64,000 nt of DNA from Gibbula magus (GCA_936450465.1 OW388289.1:74822593-74886592), one strand, 5' to 3'; positions 10,988 to 24,740 are shown, numbered from the stretch's first letter. Notes: generated by a model from the letters alone, not told the origin. A program made the numbers and translations.

Positions 10988-13594
10988 CTTAAATTTAATT
11001 AATCGGGCAGACATCGGAATATAATGTTATCTCCAAAATGTCAATTTCAACAAAAATGTCAAAATGTAATATGAAAATGTTATTTTTACTATTTTGATCT
11101 TGGTACACTTGCTTCAATATGAGATAGATTTGCTGAAGTTGAAATTTAATATAAAGGATTCAGCGACAGATTAGTCACATGCCTGTTCAAACCATGAAAT
11201 ACACTACTACAGCTGTATGCAAAAGTAAGTACACACGATTTTGCGAAATGTTCGCGAAGACGGTGTACTTAATATTGCACAGTAGTGAACGTGTTTGTCA
11301 GAACATGAAACATGTGTTTCTTTCTTTAAAAAAGATAATTTTATTTGGGTGTTTCTTCAGTGCTAAAGAATTACCTGGTTTCGAGTGGATAGTTAAATAA
11401 ACTCCCGAGGCCTAGCCGAACATAGTTTATTTGCCATGACGTGAAGCAGCACGGTCGTTATTTATCTAACACTCGCCAATAACTTATAATTAACTGTGTC
11501 CATGTGAAAAATTTTTTTCTCCTGTAAACATATACACAGCCTCAAAAATCATATTCTCAAAATTTGAGCTTTCTAGCATTAATGGTATTTGGGGTGAACA
11601 AGTGAAAAAACTTAAGTCTCCATGTAATTTTTTTCTGAAAATTTCAGCTTCCTTCGTTTTTCAGAGTAAAACTTGTTGTAAAGGTTTTACTTATAATATT
11701 TGAGGAGCACGGGGGTGGGGATGAGGACAAAATGAACAAATTTTGGGAATCATAAAAATATAGACCTAGAGTTGGTCCGTTCCATAAACACATTAATGAA
11801 AGAGACTCAATTCAAATGTAGATGTTAGTTAGTTTGTGATTACGCCACTATAGAATACTGTTAAAACTTTGTTCACATACTTAACTACATGACGACTGGC
11901 CTATGGGAAGATGTAGAAAGTGTACAACATAGTTCCTGTTGAAGGGAAGTCAAAGCTACATTCTGAAAACAACGGGCAAACCAAATTCAAACACTAAATC
12001 CAAGAATATTCTGTTTCTGTTTTAGTAGAGGGTCCGGATTTCCAAGCACAGAGATCTTAAGGAAATACCGCAAGGCCTAAATCGACCAGTAATGGAGACT
12101 GGCAAGTTATGCCTTCCGTTTGGAAGTTGGTCTCCATGACGAGATTCTTCTTGTTGATAATGATAAGTTCCATCTTCCGACTGCAGTTATACCATCTTAT
12201 TTTTATTTTCTGTTAATGCTCAGCTGCTCAATAATTGTGTTACTGGCATATATTTTGTAAAAAAACACCGTTAAATGCCACAACAATCCAAATGCTTGAA
12301 GAGAGTATGAATATCTGTAGCACACCATTATTACTTGAATAAGAAGTTGAATATCAATGAAGACATCACGCTTCTCTATTCCAAATGGAGGAGACATTTT
12401 ATGATCATATCTTAAAGAGGAAGATCGACAAACTGCTTATTTTTCAACGATAAATTGCAGTGTCGTATAAATATACATTTCAGCAGAATAAGAACTTTTC
12501 GAACTCCTAGATATAATTTAACGTATACAACAGTTTATTGTTCTCTTTGATATACTTTCTTTATCGGTAACATCAACGCTTTACGCTTTAACCAGCCGAA
12601 TGTCTCGTTTAAAGAGCCATCGAGTATGTTAGTGTTTCAAATACAACATTATTGTTTTGAAAACATACTTATGATATCAATCGCTAGAGAAATATGTTAT
12701 TTACAACGTGACATATGATAAATAATATTAGTACCACGACAATCCTAACAAAGTTGGTTTCAAAGACAAGTAATCATTAGAATAACGCGCGTCAATAGAA
12801 TCTGGCGTCATGTAAAGATACTTCCTTTTTTGTATTCTACGTGCTATACCGCAGCAATGGAAATAAGTCGCCATCGCAACCCTTGTGAAACTCAACTCAA
12901 CTATTTTCACCACCATTGCACATTATTGAACATGACGATTGTTATATTAATATATTTCTAAATGTCGTGTGAAGATACACATAATTGACATTTTACGTGT
13001 TAAATTATATTTTTATTTGATTATACCAGCAAACTATTATGTTTCGTTCTCAATGATTAAACGATTCAACCAAACTATCTTGTTTGGCAGAACATTTATT
13101 TCAATATCTGTTGAACTGAAAAGCATGCAATTGTAAATAAATAAGGTTTCTAAGGTAAATAAACAAACGCCAAAAACTGTATATTTCAATTTCTTTGAGT
13201 ACTCATAAACTCTTTTGTCTGTTTGTTTACGGGGTGGGAGTAAACCACAAGACTTGATCTATATTTAGACTGGAAAAAACTTTACACATTTGTGCGATTT
13301 CCGCTTGTTTTGCGTCGAAAAAGATTACGAAAGTTTATATGTTTCAATGAGATAGATGTTTAGCAATATTCCGGTATGTCTATCAACTTACTCGATTGCT
13401 CGTTAAGGGGAGTTGTACCGTCTCTTCACATCACACGTTGTCAAGTTCCCTAGCAGGACATGCGGTAGCACACAGGAGGTTTCGCCAGAGATAATACATT
13501 TCTCCATCATCATTTGCATCTTTTCCCAGACTTTGTCAGCCGCTGGTACTCACATGAACTGTGACAATGAACCACCCATTTCTCATCCGACAAC
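10988..13594. other. Gene-free AT-rich stretch
   Basis: No gene supported. At about 12033-12112 is one arm of the foldback repeat seen at 30652-30826 (TTAAGGAAATACCGCAAGGC and CCAGTAATGGAGACTGGCAA). A short dyad AAATAAACT...AGTTTATTT spans 11394-11431. Confidence 0.5.
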
Positions 13595-13811
13595 GGGGTT
13601 CCGTTCCATAACAGCGAGCGCTTATTATCGCTCATTGATTGCTCAATGTAGCGCTCAAGTAGCGCTGATCTCTCCTGAACGACACGGTGCAAAACCTCAA
13701 AGTTCGCTCGCTTTGCTACGTAGCGTTACATAGAGCAATCGCGTTCAAGAGAGGTTTAAAAGTCAACCCTAATTGAGCGATTACTTTGAAACCTCTCTTG
13801 GACTAGGCCCT
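13595..13811 (+). mobile_element. Foldback MITE 'GAGCGC', copy 3
   Basis: Begins GGGTTCCGTTCCATAACAGC and ends CCTCTCTTGGACTAGGCCC, the same orientation and internal dyads as copy 1. Open frames crossing it on both strands are repeat read-through. Confidence 0.85.
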
Positions 13812-14589
13812 GATGTATGCCCTGTTGCGTTGATTGGATGTCTTTGCTAAAACAATCAAGTCTCAGTGTTGCGACTCAGTTCTTGGATAACATCGGCAGT
13901 CATTGATGCTGCTACGACTGACACTGACGCTTTACAATGACACTCTTACCGTATGAATGTTTGTGATTTACGATTGCTATATTTCGGAACACATTATCTG
14001 CATTAATAAAAGAAAACATTTAACTTGTTTCTTGATGATTCCCCATGATTCATATGCACCTACACTCTCGAAGTACGGCACCATGCGCCAACACGACTGT
14101 ACCAACATCTTACCTATTCGTGATAGCTCGTATCTGATCAGCATTCATGGTCTTACACGGACCAAGACAATAACAATCACGAAGGCGAGATAGTTACATG
14201 TTTGGGTAGATCTTTTAAGAGGGGATGTTACCAATATGATCAGTCACATGCATGCATTTTGATTGCATGGTCGTCTCCGGAAACGGTGTGCAAAGACATT
14301 TGTTACCATTTAATGTACCAAACATTATTTTTCAATGAGAACAAGTTCTTTGGATAGTCAACTTCTTTATTGCCTATATTATTCTATCATTCCTCTCAAA
14401 GAAATCATTTTTCAAATTGTAATTTTAGCTAAAGTGGATCGCCACACCACTATATGTTCCCGACTGGCCAGTATACGTACTTGTAATTTAAATTAAAACT
14501 AAAAGTTGGGTCCGCAATTACAACCTACACCAATGCCAAACGATGGACATGCACAATTATCGTGTGATGAGCTGGATTTGCTGTATCAT

Positions 14590-14682
14590 ATACGGTCAGT
14601 GCTGGCGATAGTTGGCTGACTTTGAGGGTGAAGGTTCTAATCCCGCAAGGTACTCGGCCCGAAAGAGCACACGAATGTGTAC
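14590..14682 (+). repeat. tRNA-like SINE head fragment
   Basis: CAGTGCTGGCGATAGTTGG resembles a degenerate A box region, and GGTTCTAATCCC thirty bases later is a B box, followed by GCAAGGTACTCGGCCC. The same block appears reversed at about 28905-28975. It abuts the MITE that starts at 14683. Confidence 0.4.
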
Positions 14683-15190
14683 AATTAAAGGTACACCCAT
14701 TGTGTAGTTTGGGGTCACATGTGCTTAACGTTATAAATTGTGTAATGTTATCGAGAAGTACCGACTGTTAGTGTCTACCGAAATACCATTTTGATGATAC
14801 TGGACTGAGTATATTGACGATAAGGAGGTAAAAGTAGTGATATCTGATCGAAAACCCGACAATGCTCCGCGTGTGGCGCGCGTCAAATAGTCAAACGTGA
14901 TTTTGGAAACTTATTTACAACAGACTAAAATAAAACTTTAAGTTAATTATGTTTAATTGGTCTTATAACTACTGTCCATTTAAATGGAACGTGTAGTTTC
15001 GGTTTCTGCACAAGTATAATGATGTTGCTCGATTTTAATTGGAAACTAGTAATTATTATACATTTGACAATTGGGGATCAATATGCAGGTTGACAGAAAT
15101 TGTTTGTACTGATATCAGTACATATCGTATGTTGGCATGTTTTGAAGTCAAATAAGTTTTTATGAAAGACAATCGATGCACCTTTAAAGA
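14683..15190 (+). mobile_element. TTAAAGGTAC-ended MITE, copy 1
   Basis: About 508 bp with inverted ends TTAAAGGTACACCC and GATGCACCTTTAA. A second copy lies at 24262-24740 and a reversed partial at 50538-50735. Shared inner words include TGTTTGGGGTC/TAGTTTGGGGTC, ACGTTATAAATTGTG, GCGCGCGTCAAATAGTCAAA and GTGTAGTTTCGGTTTCTGCA. No open frame of note; non-autonomous. Confidence 0.75.
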
Positions 15191-15851
15191 TAGTGTTATC
15201 CAAAAAGTAAGAGTGTTAGATCATGTTGGAAGTCATTTTTAAATGTGATTTCCAAGACTGACATGGGCTCTATAATGTTCTTGATTTTTGCTCAAAGCGA
15301 TCGATAACCTACATGCATAGACAAGCGTCATGCAAATATACATGTACAGTTTTATTTACTGCATCAAGCAGGCCTGGCAATAAACAATCCATCTTAAAGA
15401 GGTTTTCAACAATAATCAAAATAAATGAAAAATTGCTGTAAATTGGCATGATGCAAGCTGAATATGTATTATTCGAGATGCAAAAAGAAAAAGTGCGTGT
15501 CACGGACCTTTTGTTTCTGCAAAATGATGTTTTCTTGTGGTAATGTCTAAAAAAATGGCAAACTTGTTTTATTTTGTTAAAGTCACTTTTTCAAAATAAA
15601 TGATAATCATTCAGAGCTATATTGTTGTTTTCTTTCATAAATGGAATGTTATTAGAATAGAAAAGTGATTTCTACAATTTGTATGTTGCTTTTTCTTCAT
15701 TAACCTTATATGATAATATACAATGTCAACAATGGATTCTGCAGAAATAACTTCAAAAGTCCTGTTCAAGAACAAAAATAAATGAAAAATAATTCAACCA
15801 TGATAAAACTTGTGGGAAACTTACTGCTGAAAAATAATAGAAATTAAAAAA
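15191..15851. other. Gene-free AT-rich stretch
   Basis: Nothing recognised beyond low-complexity AT-rich sequence. Confidence 0.5.
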
Positions 15852-16644
15852 TAGAGCCATGGGCTCTGTAGCTCATCAGGATTTCATTGATTTACTATCT
15901 AAAGTTGTATATTTAAGTTATTTAAGTTATTGTTTACAAGGAAAAGACAGGTTCTTAGATCTTGACCACTGTCACCCCATTTGGGGTTACGGGGTCGCAT
16001 AATCTACAATTTAGAATCCCCATTGGCCAAGGAGTCTGCACACAACTTTTCAGCTCTCTAGCCCTTTTGGAACTGGAGAAGAAGATGAAAATAAGTTTTG
16101 AAGGATGTGACCCTGGTGACCCCATTTGGGGTCACGGGGTCACATAATCTACAATTTAGAATCCCCATTGGCCAATGAGTCTGCACACAACTTTCCAGCT
16201 CTCTAGACCTTTTGGAACTGGAGAAGAAGATGAAAATAAGTTTTTAAGGATGTGACCCCGGTGACCCCATTTGGGGTCACGGGGTCACATAATCTACAAT
16301 TTAGAATCCCCATTGGCCAAGGAGTCTGCACACAACTTTTCAGCTCTCTAGACCTTTTGGAACTGAAGAAGAAGATGAAAATAGGTTTTTAAGGATGTGA
16401 CCCCTGTGACCCTATATGGGGTCATGGGGTCACGAAATCTACAATTTAGAATCCCTATTGGTCAAGGAGTCTGCACATAAAATTTCAGCTCTGTGGAATC
16501 ATTGGTTCTGGAGAAGAAGTCGAAATAGCGAAAAGTTTACGGATGGACGGATGGACGGAAGGACGGATGGATGGACGGATGGACGGACGCCGGACACCAT
16601 GCCATGCCATAAGCCCATCGGGCCTTTCAGGCCTGATGAGCTAA
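15852..16644 (+). mobile_element. HINE/pearl-like element with 145-bp core repeats
   Basis: The left end is AGAGCCATGGGCTCTG TAGCTCATCAGG; the right end is GGGCCTTTCAGG CCTGATGAGCTA, so TAGCTCATCAGG and CCTGATGAGCTA form inverted ends, each beside a small palindrome. The core holds four tandem units at exactly 145-bp spacing (CCATTTGGGG or its variant near 15978, 16123, 16268, 16413). Each unit carries GGGGTCAC and CCCCATTGGCCAAGGAGTCT. A (GGAC/GGAT)n tract at about 16541-16590 precedes the right end. Non-coding. Fragments recur at 197, 6248, 19578, 22085, 34500, 45551 and 50053. Confidence 0.8.
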
Positions 16645-19577
16645 AAATATATGTCACGGACCTATTTTCTGAGTAATTTGATGCTGAAGTTGAATATTTA
16701 TTAAAAGTAATGGAAAAGGGAGATAACTCTTCACTGGAAAATTGAAATTTTTATGACATAATTCATGTATATAAGGTTGTAGAGCAAATTTTCTTTTACC
16801 ATAAAACCTAAACTATTTCACAAAACCATAATACCACTACTTTTCTTTATTAGTATTAAAAAATAATTTGATTTTAATGTTTCTCACAACACATTGTTGA
16901 TGAAAAATGGACCTAAGCTATTAACTCCTGAGATTGAAAATCTGACAATTGGAGATGTGCGTGGGCAATTGTTTTGAACCCCTTTAAGTCATCCATCAAA
17001 ATTTCTACAACTGAACTGAATTGTTTATTTTGAAAGTAAAATGGTCCTTATTTTTTAAATGAGAAATTTCTTGAAAGAAATACAAATCATGTGAATTATA
17101 TTCATACAAACTATATTAGATTGCGATGTCTAAAAATGTGGTAAAATAAAGATCTATTGTCAGCGACCAATTCCAGTTTGAAGAAACGAACAGTTACTCC
17201 AAGACAATGCACGACGTGCGCGCTGTATTAAAACTAACATGTGCAAACTTGAAGTCTGGCAAAGGTACAACATGCACTTCTCCACATGTTTTAAATAGTT
17301 GCCAAATGTAAAGAGCCAATTAACGCCTGTGCGTATGTCTTGATACTAATTGAATGTGTTAAATGACCTTAAAGTCAAGTGGCTTCTGAATTCTTTGCAA
17401 TTAATCACCATTTACATTCCTACAGCGACGGAGATTATTGCCACGTGCCGATTGCATGTTCTATAAATATACATATCACGCCTTCAAAGTTTTCTACAAG
17501 ATTAAAACAATTCTCCCGTTTGCATGACATGTACTTGTATGTTTATTTGCATTACGAGTATATATATAGGAGTAAAAGTAAAGTTGTCAATCACAGTTTA
17601 TTGCAAGTCAGCATAAATATATATAAACATATGAAGTTTGCCTTATTGCTTACAGAACCCATGTAAGAATTTTGATAAAACCTATTTAACCACAATAATT
17701 TTATTCAATTGAAGCATTATACCAATTTCTTCCCTCGCGGGTTGCTCAAGTAATTTCGTCCCACAGAACCCCTGTTACAATAGGACAATATGTCCCTATC
17801 GGCAATATCGTACAACGAAGTGTCTTCCTGTACTTTCTATTCAATATCCCGTCTTACATTGACTTACAACTCGTTTATCCAACTTTATTTTGTTTGTTTC
17901 CATAGCTACAATGTAGCATTATAACCTATGCCTATTACATGGTACAAAAACATACGCTCCACCGACAGACATGCGTTCGTTTTCAAAATAAAAGTAACAT
18001 CCTTAGGAATTTGTTATTACTTGGAGGATTTGAAACACCACATTACCTCTAATAAGGACCGGGCCTCCAAATGGCACTGGAGTCGAAGATGCCTTATTCC
18101 TATTAGAGGAAAAACGGTTTACTCTACAATTGGAAGCGTGAAACCGTGATAATTTACGAGATACAGGGTCACTGTTATATTTTTCATTTTTTAAATGTAT
18201 GTTTTGTTATCATTACAATCATAGATCTATTTAAAAAAGGAACTGCCACCACAATAACATTGATTTCATGGTCAATCTTGGTGAAGCGTTCGCGCTAATT
18301 CAAAGAGAAAAAAGTTTCTGTCGAGTAGAAGCACACCATTACTGTGATTGATCGTTCTGGACAATATACTTGAACTGCTAATTATCTAATCTAAACATGC
18401 TAATTAGACAAAGGAAATACATTAATTCGTGCCACTTCGGAGATAAAGAAATACCAGAGCGATTGCCATTAACTTTTCCACTTTCCCATTCCAAACAGTG
18501 GCGTATCAAATCAATTATAACTCAACTCGACAATATCCATTTGTTTAGCGTAAAAATACGACAGCTTTGCGTAATAGAACGCAGGATTTTTATTTCGTTT
18601 TTTTAAAAACAACTGCATTTGCTAAACAAACGTGTTTGGCATGTTATCTAAAACAGCTTTTCTTCAACGACAGGAAATAACAACTAAGGGAAAAGTTTGT
18701 AATGTGAACTGTTTTCCCAACTGCAAAGGAAACAATGTCTTCAGCAATCTCATGTTTGAAATTAAAAATGTTCGTGAGAGCCTATAAATGAAATAATTGT
18801 TGCTAATCGCTCTTTACAGAAAACAAATATGACCAGATGTAATCACTGGTTTGGGAAGAGAAACATCCAATATATTTCCTGACACAGGGCCACGAAAATC
18901 GGATAATACTTGAAAAAAAAGAAATAATGTAAGGCGATAATATAGTCACGCTGACAGTATGTTTATATCTCCGTGATATACTGAGTTTGAAAAACGAATT
19001 TCGGATTAGAAGGGTGGGTTTGTATACATGTTATAACTATCAGTACAACGTATATCTGGCGCCAGAAACCAACAACACAGAAACAGTCCCGCCTTTACAG
19101 AGAAAAAGAATTAATTGCTTAGAATTCTATCAAATAAACCAAGTCAAGTGTTTGCCCTCTTATGAAACTATTTTAGGAGCTGCCTACTACTCTTCAAATC
19201 AACATTAACTGCAAATACAAATAAGTAAAAACATCCGATCGTAATTAGAAACGTAATAATCCATTTAATTATAGTAGTATCAGATTGAACAATATAAAAT
19301 AACCCAACATATTTCAAGCTGGTTTTGTGCCCTAATTATGATTATTTCCGGATTTTGAACATATTAACATGGCTATGAGCATATCTTACGTATGTAGAAA
19401 GCAATATGATCACCTTTATATAATAGCAGATATGCATGAGCAACACGTGTCTTGATATCATGTAACACGTTTCCTTCTTTCAGCTACATATCACTTCCCT
19501 TTCCATCTGCTAAACGTTGCGTAGTTTCCAGGAAAAAGTATTTGGAACACTCTCTTTAATTAGTAGTATACCAAAAA
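16645..19577. other. Gene-free AT-rich stretch
   Basis: No gene or complete repeat supported. A short dyad CCTCTAAT...ATTAGAGG lies at about 18046-18110. Several 60-95-codon open frames here have no family resemblance or compositional sign of coding. Confidence 0.45.
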
Positions 19578-19800
19578 ATAGAACCATTGGCTGTGCAGCT
19601 TATCATACTAGTATCAGAAAAGGAAAATAGGTGTTTAGGTCATGACACCTATGACCCATATTTGGGGCCACAGATCAACAATTTAGAATCTCCATTGGCC
19701 AAGGAGTCTGTACAAAAGCTTTCTAAAACTTGTTTTACTTGAGAAGAAGAGGAAAATAGCTTTTTAGGTCATAACCCCTGTGACCAATATCTTACATGTA
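19578..19800 (+). repeat. Decayed copy of the 145-bp-core HINE-like element
   Basis: Starts AGAACCATTGGCTGTGCAGC and contains one degenerate core unit (TATTTGGGGCCAC, CTCCATTGGCCAAGGAGTCT, GAGAAGAAGAGGAAAATAG), then breaks off. No right end. Confidence 0.65.
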
Positions 19801-20209
19801 TTGTAAAACCTATAGTAGTGACAAGTTTTTTTGATCAATCAATACCAATTATCATTTTTTAAAACTCTGTTTAAACTGCATTAATTATAATTTACAAGAA
19901 ACAAACTAACGCTATATGACTTAATAGCTATCAAGGGAAAGCTGGAGACAGGAGAAGTTGTGTGTCCTTCATACTTTCACTTCCCTCTGGAGTCACTATC
20001 CGTAATGAAAGAAAATGGCGCGACGCATAAAGCGACAATGGTGAAGAACTCTTCAAAATTCAATGGGAGAGGTATAGGCCTATTTGTAGGTCTCATGCGA
20101 ATTTGACAGTTCAGACAGTAATACGATTGACCATTCTATCATTGTACCATATTCAAAACTATACTTTGAGTGTTTCGGTATCGCTACAGCGGTCAAATCA
20201 CTTGAACTA

Positions 20210-20284
20210 CCTTCGAGCGTCCATTTTAATCTTAAAATGGCCATTTTAATGTGAACATCTTAAAATGGCCACTCGAAGGGAAAT
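20210..20284. repeat. Short foldback repeat
   Basis: Arms CTTCGAGCGTCCATTTTAA and TTAAAATGGCCACTCGAAG are near-perfect inverted copies about 45 bases apart, with an extra ATTTTAA/TTAAAAT pair between them. Possibly a small MITE. Confidence 0.6.
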
Positions 20285-20311
20285 AGACTCGCATGGTTTA
20301 ACCGAAAAATG

Positions 20312-20440
20312 TATATTCGTTTTAGAACTCTTTTTATTGATTCGGTAGTATTATTTAACCATTGGTAACACTTATTTACATTTTCGTGAGATCACTTTAT
20401 TTCAGTAAGAAAAACGTGCAACAGCGATTTTAAACATTAC
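20312..20440 (+). repeat. Dispersed repeat, copy near 20.4 kb
   Basis: Matches 45638-45757 along about 120 bases: TTTTTATTGAT, GTAGTATTATTT, AACACTTATT, TTTCGTGAG, ACTTTATTTCAGTA, GAAAAACGTGC. Related ends (AACGTGCTAC...CTTTAA) also occur at about 30155 and 53875. Nature unknown. Confidence 0.6.
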
Positions 20441-20688
20441 CGTACAGCTTTGTTTTCAAGAGTTACACGCGTTTGCATGCGTTCCGTTTCCTTAAAGTAA
20501 TTACAATACTCCTGAAAGTTATTTTAAAAAGATTGCCTTCATTTATTGTCTCATGATTATTATCCCATATGATTGTAACTATAAAAAGATTTCCGAATAC
20601 AAGCCCATGTTTCTGAATATAAGCCCGGGCTTCTATTTCATGTCAAAGTTCACTCGTCACAAACCCTAATATATTCCGTATAGAAGAC

Positions 20689-20932
20689 CTGAGACATGTT
20701 CAAGAGGGGTTTCAAAGCAATCGCTCAATGAGCGATTACTTTTAAACCTCTTTTGAACGTGATTGCTCAATGTAGCGCTACGTAGCAAGGCGAGCAAACT
20801 TCGAGGAATTTGCAACGTGTCGTTCAAGAGAGAATGAGCGCTACTTGAGCGCTGCTTGAACGCTACTTGAGCGCTACATTGAGCAATAAATGAGCGATTA
20901 TAAGCGCTCGCTGTTATGGAACGGAGCCCTAG
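20689..20932 (-). mobile_element. Foldback MITE 'GAGCGC', copy 4 (reversed)
   Basis: Begins GACATGTTCAAGAGGGGTTT and ends GCTGTTATGGAACGGAGCCC. About 244 bp, the longest copy, because the GAGCGCTACTTGAGCGCT block is partly duplicated. Internal dyad AATCGCTCAATGAGCGATT is nearly perfect. Confidence 0.85.
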
Positions 20933-21730
20933 GTTTGCTTTCAGAAAACCCCGGTAATAACTCTTATACCAGCAAACTGAAGAAACGCAATTTTGAAAGA
21001 ACAAACGCTATATTAATACTCAGTAATTATGTGGGTTTGTACTACAGTGTTGAACTCTGTTTTTCAGAAATAATATGAGTCTTCTTTATTATATACCCTG
21101 TATTCTGAACCCGATTCGGTGAAATTAAAAAAAGAGAAAACGAAAAAAGCAAAATAAATGTCACCATACTAAATACAAGAATTTCAATACACAAGAGATA
21201 AATACGACCGAAACAGTGTTTCATCATGTCTTTAGAAGTCAACTAAACTGACTTTTAATTTTTTATAACAGTACCGTAGGTTCATATTTCTGAAAAACAC
21301 AACTTTCAATAAGTTTAAGAAATCGTGTTTTACTCTGTTGAAAATTAGGTGACGTTTCCTATGCGGTTGTGTGTACCGGTATATCTGAAGTTACCAAGAC
21401 TTGATGGACCAGAGCGTAACCTTCAAAGGGTTGCAAAATTATATAACTTTATCGGTATCTACCCAAGTTATACTGCAGTCATATTGTGGTTTTCAGGTAA
21501 CTCATTCTGCAATGGTCTGTACACCAGTGTTAACTTATCCTGAGCTGACCTTTGCTGTTCTTTACTTTCAGTACAGTCGCTCAAAACGCTAGTTCTCACA
21601 CACAAACATGGACTATACATACAGGTTCCAAACGATAACGGATGTTTGTGGAAATGTACCAGGTGGGAGGCATATTGCTACAATTTTACGCAGATGCCAT
21701 TAAATGCATGGATTGATACAATACTGCACG

Positions 21731-21880
<150 letters not shown>

Positions 21881-22084
21881 TTATCCGTATTCGTATAAAA
21901 CAGTCCACGTTATGTTTTGTGCAATTTGTAACATTTCTTTATCTTTTTGTGAGATATCTTTGTTTACATCAAAACACGTACTACAGTCCCTTTAAGGCTG
22001 AAAAGTCTGACGGTTAAACATTTTAAATACATGTGGGGTTTTTATTCAGAGAAAATAGGTCAGAAATTCGATTCAAGACATAAT

Positions 22085-22205
22085 CTCTCTAGCCCCTATT
22101 AAGATTCACCGGGTCACATTCTCACAAAGACTGCCATTCATAATCCCATTGACCATGGCATACGATTCCAGCTCTCTAGTGCCAGTGCATTTTTAGAAGA
22201 AGTGG
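22085..22205 (+). repeat. Fragment of a HINE-like core unit
   Basis: ACCGGGTCACATT, AATCCCATTGACCATGG and CAGCTCTCTAG follow each other in the order and spacing of the 145-bp core unit at 15.9-16.4 kb, with many substitutions. Confidence 0.5.
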
Positions 22206-22584
22206 AACACGTGTAGGGACAGACTGGTGCTTTATGGGGTAAAATGTGACTTAACATATTTTGAATATACAATAATGTCATATAATGTTTCCTTTTTTCT
22301 AGAACTTTCCTCTGGAATGTTTAAATGGTCAACCTTACCGACTTCAATAAGAGTATCTGTTGTTTTAATGCAAGTTAAGTTATGTGTACTGTTTTCTAAC
22401 AATTGAACTTTCTGTAAGATACGGTTACACGGAGTTGTGATCAGAGTTGCAGAGGGCAATAATTCATGGAATTTAATTAATTTGATTCTCATTCAGTCAA
22501 TGGTTTACCTTGCTATTTATAATTCATACGGATATAAATTATGCATTTATGTTGAATATTTGAATAATTATTTATCCTATTTTT

Positions 22585-23476
22585 ATCCCACTGGTATGTA
22601 ATACCGTGGGATATAGTAATCCGTCCGTCTGTCCGTCCGTCCGTAATCATTTCGTTTCCGGAGCAGAACTCGAAAACCGCTCATGATATCTTCCTGAAAC
22701 TTTCCATGTGTATTACCCACCAACTGAAGTGGTGCCTTTTGATATTTTCAGATTTCTGAAAATTTTATTTTTGGTCGTTTCCATAGAAACATGTTGAAGT
22801 TGGACTTTGTTCAGAGACAGGTTCGTTTCCGGTGCACAGCTCCAAAACCGCTCATCATATCTTCCTGAAACTTTGCATGTGTATTACCCACTAACTGAAG
22901 TGGTGCCTTTTGATATTTTCAGATTTCTGACATTTATTTTGTTTTCCTTTCCATAGAAACTTGTTGAATTTGGACTTTGACAGAGACCGGTTCGTTTCCG
23001 GAGCACAGCTCCAAAACCGTTCATCATATGTTCCTGAAACTTTGCATGTGTATTACCCACTAACTGAAGTGGTGCCTTTTGATATTTTCAGATTTCTGAT
23101 TTTTTTGGATTTTTTTCGTTTCCATAGAAACTTGTTGAATTTGAACTTAGTTCAGAGACAGGTTCGTTTCCGGAGCACAGCTCCAAAACCGCTCATCATA
23201 TCTTCCTGAAACTTTGCATGTGTATTACCCACTAACTGAAGTGGTGCCTTTTGATATTTTCAGTTTTTTTCTTTTCTTTTTCTCTTTTTCTGTTTCCATA
23301 GAAACATGAGAGGGATGTTGGTTGTTGTTGATTTTGACTGCTTCTGGAGCAGAAGTCTAAAACCCTTAACATACCTGAAACTCAGCATCTGTAATACCCA
23401 CTAACTGAAGTACGGTAGTAGATACACAAGTATCTATCAAAGATGTGTTTTAAAAATTTTGTGGAACCGGTGGGAT
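22585..23476 (+). mobile_element. HINE/pearl-like element with 170-bp core repeats
   Basis: Terminal inverted repeats are ATCCCACTGGT at 22585-22595 and ACCGGTGGGAT at 23466-23476, and the left end has a second inner GTGGGATAT palindrome arm. Next comes a (CCGT/CTGT)n tract at 22620-22644. Then there are about four tandem units of 169-172 bp: TTCGTTTCC recurs at 22651, 22822, 22991 and 23163, each with CATGTGTATTACCCAC and AACTGAAGTGGTGCC. A degenerate fifth unit starts near 23335. Same layout as the elements at 7266 and 15852 but unrelated in sequence, with the microsatellite at the opposite end. Non-coding. Confidence 0.8.
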
Positions 23477-24261
23477 ATGTCATCTTCTGATGACTCTTGT
23501 TAAAATCCGCATAATAGGCAAATAATCCGACACGAAAATAAATCCGAAATATTCCCTTTTTGAAAAATAGTCCCATAGAACTTTTAGTTTCTACGACCTA
23601 ATTCTTAGTTCAGAAACACCTGTTCTTATGTAGTTATAAACTTTCAATCCTTACCTAAGTGTTTACTTTTAGATGGTAACATAATAATTAACCGAGGATA
23701 CAATTTCATAGTCGTTCACGACTCCAATTATCATGATAATTGATACATTTTTCTATTGTTGAAACTCTATATGAAAATAAATGTTTAAACTTATCATATT
23801 TTATTACTTTTGCTAAATGACGTAAGACGAAGACTATTCTGCTTAAAGACAGAAATCCACTTACATGCATATCACATCTTCTCACATTAGTCTGAGTAAT
23901 TGTAAACCACTCCCAGTGTAGATTAAATGTCGTCTAAGATCCACAGTCATAAACTAGAGAGTGAGTTGGCAGTCCGAAGAATATTTTGTTTCCACTACAG
24001 AACGTCTCTAGAACTTAAATGATGTTTTGATAAACGAAAAAAAACCCGATAAACTTAAAGTTGCTATTTCATGAGATGCTAAATATAGAAATTGTTGAGA
24101 AGAAGACAGGCGTCCGTATTTAATGTATGAGTTTTAAATCATGTACAAATATCTTCATTTAAAAGGTTTTAATTTTGTTTTTCAGTTTTTAGACTTGCTG
24201 AAGCTAGACAAGCTTCCTACATTTAAATACACAATCACAGGTAGCTATCAGAGCACTCTTG
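23477..24261. other. Gene-free AT-rich stretch
   Basis: Nothing recognised. Confidence 0.5.
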
Positions 24262-24740
24262 GTTTAAAGGTACATCCTTTGTGTTGTTTGGGGTCCCAAT
24301 TGGCAAACGTTATAAATTGTGACTTTTGCCGAAAATTGCCGTTTTGATGATAGTCGACTCAGTATGTCGGGGATATAAAGGTAAAAGTATCGATTTCTGA
24401 TCGAAAATCGGACAATGCACAACGTGTTGCGCGCGTCAAATAGTCAAACGTAATTTTCAAAACTTATTTATAACAGCCAAAAAGACAAATTTTGGTTGAT
24501 GATTTTGAATATCTCTTATAACTGCTGTGTATGTACATGGGGCGTGTAGTTTCGGTTTCTGCACATGTATAATTATGTTGCTCGATTTGAATTATTGGAA
24601 AGTAGTAAATATGCTATATTTGCTGACTGGGATAGATATGCAAGTTGAGTGAAATTGTTTCAAATATTATCAGCACATATCGTTTGTTGACAGTTGGCAC
24701 ATATTAAAGTGAAATATATTTTTATGAAACACAATGGACG
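24262..24740 (+). mobile_element. TTAAAGGTAC-ended MITE, copy 2
   Basis: Starts TTTAAAGGTACATCC and follows copy 1 (14683) through ACGTTATAAATTGTG, GCGCGCGTCAAATAGTCAAA and GTGTAGTTTCGGTTTCTGCA to TTTTTATGAAACACAATGGA. The right terminal CACCTTTAA is no longer recognisable. Confidence 0.75.

Noticed and set aside
13413..13733. 106-codon plus-strand frame
   Set aside because: Its second half is read-through of the foldback MITE; the first half has no recognisable motif despite a good acceptor-like CTTTTCCCAG.
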